From assembly GCF_024868665.1 (NCBI RefSeq), contig NC_079899.1:24642072-24706071 (forward strand): a DNA stretch of 64,000 nucleotides. Reading direction: 5' to 3'. Position numbers and translations under genes: made by a program. The notes below the pieces were generated by a model that saw only the letters and a list, made by a program, of their open reading frames with translations, was not told where the DNA came from and did not search any database. Shown here one piece after another: positions 59,401 to 64,000 of this stretch (position 1 is the first letter of the stretch; every line of letters begins with the position of its first letter). This DNA comes from Triplophysa rosa. Its lineage: Eukaryota > Chordata > Actinopteri > Cypriniformes > Nemacheilidae.

Positions 59401-62400
59401 ACATTGACAACCCTCATATTGTCTTTCTCGACAGTTTTGCATCGACGTTAAACCTTGACTTTACTTTCTTTTTTTAAAAGTATTGAAGTCATTCAGTTAT
59501 TGCAAACCACTGCGATATGCACATTTGCGATAATTCTATAACTTTGATATATCTTGCAGTCCCAGTTGGACCCGAATTGCAATGAGAACCGAATGTACCT
59601 GAAGTGAATCAGTTTTCAGCCTTTCTTTATGTTCTTCAGATGAGCGCAGCACCTCTCTGTACATCTCCACTGCTTCCACGAACTCACCTGACAAAGAAAA
59701 TATCGACATACTTTCTAAACATCCACACGAGCTGGTATAGCAACAGGTGTATAACTCCCAATACCTCTGATGATGTGGATTCCTGCCAGACCGTTGAGAG
59801 CGCACACCAGCTGTCTGTGAGCTTCTTCACACTCCACACGACACTTCTTCTGCAGGGACTTTAACAACTCCTCCATCGTCATTGTGCTTTAATAGGAACC
59901 AGAGAGACAAATCAACCGACGTGGACCAAATGACTACAACCTTGTGTGAATTGTAGGAAAGGCTCGGACCTTTTCTGAAAGGGCAGGAATTCTCCTCTGA
60001 CGGCCTGCGGGTGACAGCAGGCCTGACGCAGACGCAACAGCGGGTACAGTATGGTCGACACCGTACGCCGGTCCAAACTGCCCAGCTTCAGCGACCAATC
60101 CGAGATCTTCCTCAGCTTGAGAAGAGCATCCTGGGAACAAACCTCGTGCTGACGGTGATAAAAATGTCCCTCCACCGGGGAGAAGTTGAGCCAGTGGATC
60201 TCCTCCGTCTGAGGGGGAATCTGGATCTGAAAACGATGTGAAACCAAATCAAACGTGATAAAACATTGATGCTCTCGCTCATTATCAGATCAGCATAGAG
60301 TGAACCGCTAACCTGATCGATGACGTCTTTTTTGGCAGATCGCCATAGTAGTTGACCGATGACGCTGTAGAGAGGTCCCGTGTTCCCATGGCGATATGGG
60401 CGGTAGAGTAACTGATCCCACCAGTATTTGACCCAGTAAGGGTCGACTCCCAAGAACAGTATGAGTCCATACAAATCTACAACATTAAATAGAAAATAAT
60501 GACATACCATAAAAACGGATATACAGTATGTTAATGATAATGAATAAAATAATACGTATTTGTTAAAAACATTGTGAACAACTTTGCGTAACTTTAGGTA
60601 AATCCTTAAAACAATAACAACTTAAAACAGCATAGCATTTTTCTTAGTATTTACTATAGTAAATTGTAATATATTATAGTAAATACAATAATTTGTTAAC
60701 ATATACTACAGTAGTCTGTAGTACTAATTATAATGACCTGATGAACTGTAATAAATATTGCAGTAACTTTAATTTACTATAATACGTTTAATAACACTAG
60801 TATCTAGAGATTTTACCACAATTACTTTACTATAGAAAATACTAAAGTATACAACAGTGTAATCCGCAAATACATTACTATAGTAAACACTAAAGTATAC
60901 TACCGTGTAATTAACAAGTTTACTATAGTAAACACTAAAGTATACAACAGTGTAATCAGCAAATACGTTACTATAGTAAATACTAAAGTATACCACAGTG
61001 CAATAAATAAAAGCATTTAAGTATTTGTTACAGTCTGGGTGAATGTACAGTATCCCACTCATTACACAACTCACGCCATAAATAATTTGATACAAAATAT
61101 TATTTTAAAACATATCGTCTCTGAGACAATTTGCTCATTTGTAATCAATTTAAAACTGGCACGAAGAGAGAGACAGCGTAGTGAAACATATAAATTACAT
61201 ACTGTATAAAGACACGTTGTACAGGTCAAGATGATGACTGACCAATCAGAATCAAGTATTCTAAAGAGCTAGCCATGTAATATAAAGCTCTTAGGATATA
61301 CAGATATGCTCACCTTCTAAACCTCTCTGCACAGGAGTTCCACTGACACACCAACGATTCACAGATGTGAGACGCAAGGCCATTTCTGCAGCCTGAATAC
61401 ACAGAGATTGTACAATGAATAAAATAAACATCCAAGTCAAACATCCAAGAGAATAGACCAATTCACCGGCTGTTAGACGTCTGACATGACGTGATAAACA
61501 TCTGTTGATAAGACATCCATTGAATCACCTTTGCAGTTGTGCACTCCACCATCTGAGCTTCATCCAGACAGATGCGCCACCACTCCACGGCCACCAGAGG
61601 ACTCGGCACGGCCATGTATCGCTTCTGGTTGCGGAATCGCCGGCCGTCTATGCTATTGCTGTGGGGGATGTCGACATAATTGAGTTCAGTGCGCAACACG
61701 TCGTAAGTGGTGATCACCACATCTTGTTCGGCCAGAATGTGTGGCTGGATGAAACCGTGTCTCTTTACGCCCTGGTACACCTGTGGAGGAAACACAGACG
61801 GGTTTAATGCAACTCAAAGCTGAATGAATGAACAAATGAATCAGAAAATGGTCCTACCAGAACTCGGAGGGATGATGTGTGGATGTGGCGGTTTATTTCA
61901 TCCACCCACTGGTGACAGATGGGGCTGGGCGAGATGATCAGGGTGGCACCGGTGGACACGGGCTTCATGGCCACAAGACAGTGAGGGCAGTAGAACGGCG
62001 TGGTCTCCAGGTTCTCCTCTTTATAATTCACACACTCGGCGTGTTGCCACAGCAGACAGTTCAGACACTGGACACGAGCCTTGCAGTCCACCAGACCGAG
62101 CTCTCCACAGATGCACTCGAAGCGGTAATCAGACGTGTTGAACGGGAACACAGACGCTCTGGTTGGGGTTCCAGGTTCTGGTTTAGAGATCTCCGTTGCT
62201 TCACGTTTGGGTTCATCTTGAAGACACACGGCTGTTTCTTTATCATCTTCATCGGTCGTATCTTCTGATGTCTTGTGTTGTGTTGTGTGTGACTCCAGAA
62301 GAGATTTTGGTTCACTCTTTAGTTCCTCGGCGAGGAGAGGAGGCTCCACGCTGCTCAGTGTGTCTTCAGAATCTGATGCGGTGGTGTAGGAGGTCATGGT

Positions 62401-64000
62401 CGCCTCCTTCTCCTGACCAGAAACCCGTCGAGATGTTCTCCTGGGAGTGGCTGTTTCTGTTGACTTCTACATAAAATATATATTTTTTACAAAACAGCAT
62501 ATTAAAATCCATGCTTCATTCTACTTTAATCTTGTAACCAATCACAGATGTGTGTTTTAGACTATTCTTTATTTTATTAGACTACGGTATGTGCATTTTT
62601 AGATCATTTTAGAGTTTAAATTATGGCTCATCCAATCAGTGTTGAGAGCAAACATGTTCCATTTTATAATAATAATAAAAAAAAATCAAAATTTTTAGAT
62701 TTACAAGTGTCGAAATTTGAGAAAACCTGACTTACACTTCGAGGGGTGGCAGGTTTCTTTTTCTTTTCTTTGTAGTTCTTCCCCAGTTTGAAGGATCCTG
62801 CTAACCCTCGTCCTTTGATCTGCTGCACGATGTTCTCGCTCATGAGTTTACTCAAGATCTTCTTTATGTGATTCCGATTCTTCAGGGTGTCATACTTGTA
62901 CGCGGTCCTTAGATATGTAAAAATGGCATTGACTGACGCTCCCTTCCCAACTTTCATCTCTTGTATCGCGGTCAACAACATCTCGCGAACAGCTGGAAAT
63001 GAGAAAATGTATACGTTCATTTAGCAACGATCTCAATCAACTTTGACAACCACATACGCCCTACTATTTACGTGTTCAGATGTTCTCTGGGTTAAAAGAA
63101 AATGTAAATGATTTTTTAATGTAAATTGGCAATTTTTTAAAACTTAGTGGGACCCGTCAATATAACTTTTAATATCAGAGAAAATAAAGTTGGCTGTCCT
63201 GGAGTTAGAAGCTCATACAAAAGCATCAATATTCTCACCTGGATATACAATCTTCTCCTTGGGTCTCACCTCTCGCTCGATGGTTCTTTGTCTCTCTAAT
63301 GGAGGTGGAGGGACAAAATAATTCACAGATTGTCCCTGCAAAAGACAAGAGATCATTTTGGAAGATGCAACATCATATTTAATTCTTTCCTGCCATTTTG
63401 TCACATTACAGCGGTACTATTTGCACATATATTAAATCAAAATTGGTCACAAACATACCACAGGTAACGCGAGAGCACCGTGCTCCAGGTTTTGCCGGGT
63501 GTGACACAGAATAAGAGCCAGTACTTCTACAGTTTTCCCGAGTCCCATCTCATCAGCAAGGATCCCGCCGGGCCAGTCGACTCCGGCCAGAGGAAACTCT
63601 CGGATCAAGCTGTGACAGAAATCATAATGGTAAAGTTACAGATTTTTTGTAGCTCAACTGGTAAAGCATTTGACTAATTTAGCCTTTAATTTACTAATAA
63701 ATGATCGCAGAATTTTATTTGGACTCCTACCATCCGGTGTAGGGATTGTAAAAGAGTTTCTTGCCACAAACTGTGACCACTTCTCGCCAAAGAAAGTGCA
63801 ATCTTTGTCCTGTAAAACAAACCAGGTTTCTAGTAAACCTTCCAAAATAGAACACATCTATAGACAAACGCTTAAATATGAAACATTAACCCTGAGAGCT
63901 GCTGCTGTTCTTCTTCTCTCTCTTCAGCATCCAGTTGACCGCTTGCCTCTGATAGGCTCTCAGAACCGGGATGAGACCCGGGTGCTGGGCGTCAAAGCTC
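53421..64000 (-). CDS. shprh: SHPRH E3 ubiquitin ligase/SNF2 translocase (N-terminus beyond window)
   Basis: Rad5-related ligase that polyubiquitinates PCNA in DNA-damage tolerance; nuclear. Twenty-seven exons, from the right edge: 64000-63891, 63809-63731, 63609-63459, 63335-63239, 62992-62736, 62466-61858, 61780-61529, 61392-61314, 60476-60313, 60226-59970, 59886-59765, 59687-59599, 59070-58978, 58887-58780, 58703-58561, 58470-58297, 57708-57646, 57566-57341, 57248-57111, 57025-56924, 56345-56274, 55912-55724, 55573-55481, 55393-55307, 54874-54696, 53967-53887, 53511-53421. Phases stay open throughout. Domain order: Walker A DEMGLGKT (63.5 kb), linker-histone H1/H5 domain (62.9 kb), PHD finger [11 protein letters not shown] (62.1 kb), DEAQ box (61.55 kb), coiled-coil region, RING (CPICARPLG split by an intron from CGHCFCNEC), and helicase C with [10 protein letters not shown]. 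The H1, PHD and RING insertions within the SNF2 fold are diagnostic of SHPRH. The start codon and N-terminal exons are outside. Confidence 0.97.
57840..58253. mobile_element. hAT MITE, copy 2
   Basis: Starts CAGTGTTGGGTAAGTTACT and ends AGTTACACCCAACACTG. It is flanked by perfect 8-bp duplications gttacaaa (57832-57839 and 58254-58261). It is about 150 bp longer than copy 1 at 12838, from an internal segment missing there. It lies in a shprh intron. Confidence 0.9.
60640..61010. repeat. About 48-bp palindrome-bearing tandem repeat in shprh intron
   Basis: Units start at about 60841, 60889, 60934 and 60982, each with actaaagtata, a cagtgtaat segment and the palindrome ttactatagtaa. More diverged copies of tactatagtaaa lie upstream from 60650. 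The array produces a repetitive Tyr/Val/Phe false frame on the minus strand. Confidence 0.85.

Noticed and set aside
60769..61095. 108-codon minus-strand frame with repeated [10 protein letters not shown]
   Set aside because: Product of the intronic 48-bp tandem array.
1..64000. CRISPR arrays, operons or bacterial features
   Set aside because: No regularly spaced repeats with unique spacers, and gene structure is clearly vertebrate with introns.

Overview
This window is vertebrate nuclear DNA, most likely from a cyprinid-type teleost. Genes have many short GT-AG exons. Introns carry TTAA-target palindromic MITEs of the zebrafish 'Angel' type, hAT MITEs with 8-bp target duplications, tRNA-derived SINEs and many microsatellites. 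Gene identities come from recognising protein families by eye; no search was run.

Layout: akap12 on the minus strand (coding exons 8161-8057, 6608-6509 and 6284-433). A gene-poor interval of about 5 kb with repeats. stx11 on the plus strand (CDS 14813-15694). A tRNA-Leu(TAA) cluster with decayed copies (17.2-21.7 kb). A compact dystrophin/utrophin-family gene on the plus strand (17 coding exons, 18997-34422). fbxo30 on the minus strand (41660-38816). A ZP-domain membrane-protein gene on the minus strand (9 exons, 51629-44697). The 3' two-thirds of shprh on the minus strand (27 exons, 53421 to the right edge). As I recall human 6q24, STX11-UTRN-FBXO30-SHPRH lie in the same order and orientation, so the dystrophin-like gene is most likely the utrn orthologue. 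EPM2A is not seen between utrn and fbxo30, and the ZP gene sits between fbxo30 and shprh.

The genes do not form one pathway. akap12 encodes a kinase scaffold, stx11 a SNARE of lymphocyte granule exocytosis, the utrophin-like gene a membrane-cytoskeleton adaptor, fbxo30 an SCF ubiquitin-ligase receptor, and shprh a PCNA ubiquitin ligase. The ZP gene encodes a predicted polymerising extracellular glycoprotein.

The most notable item is the utrophin-like gene. It keeps the WW-EF-ZZ cassette with exon sizes matching dystrophin exons 61-69 and 71. It lacks the actin-binding domain, nearly all spectrin repeats, an exon-60 equivalent and the C-terminal coiled coil. It uses a GC-AG intron and encodes a Gly-Leu microsatellite tract. 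I read the splice phases by hand: all 17 exons join into an open frame of 704 codons, the ZP gene into 372, akap12 into 2018 and fbxo30 into 731.
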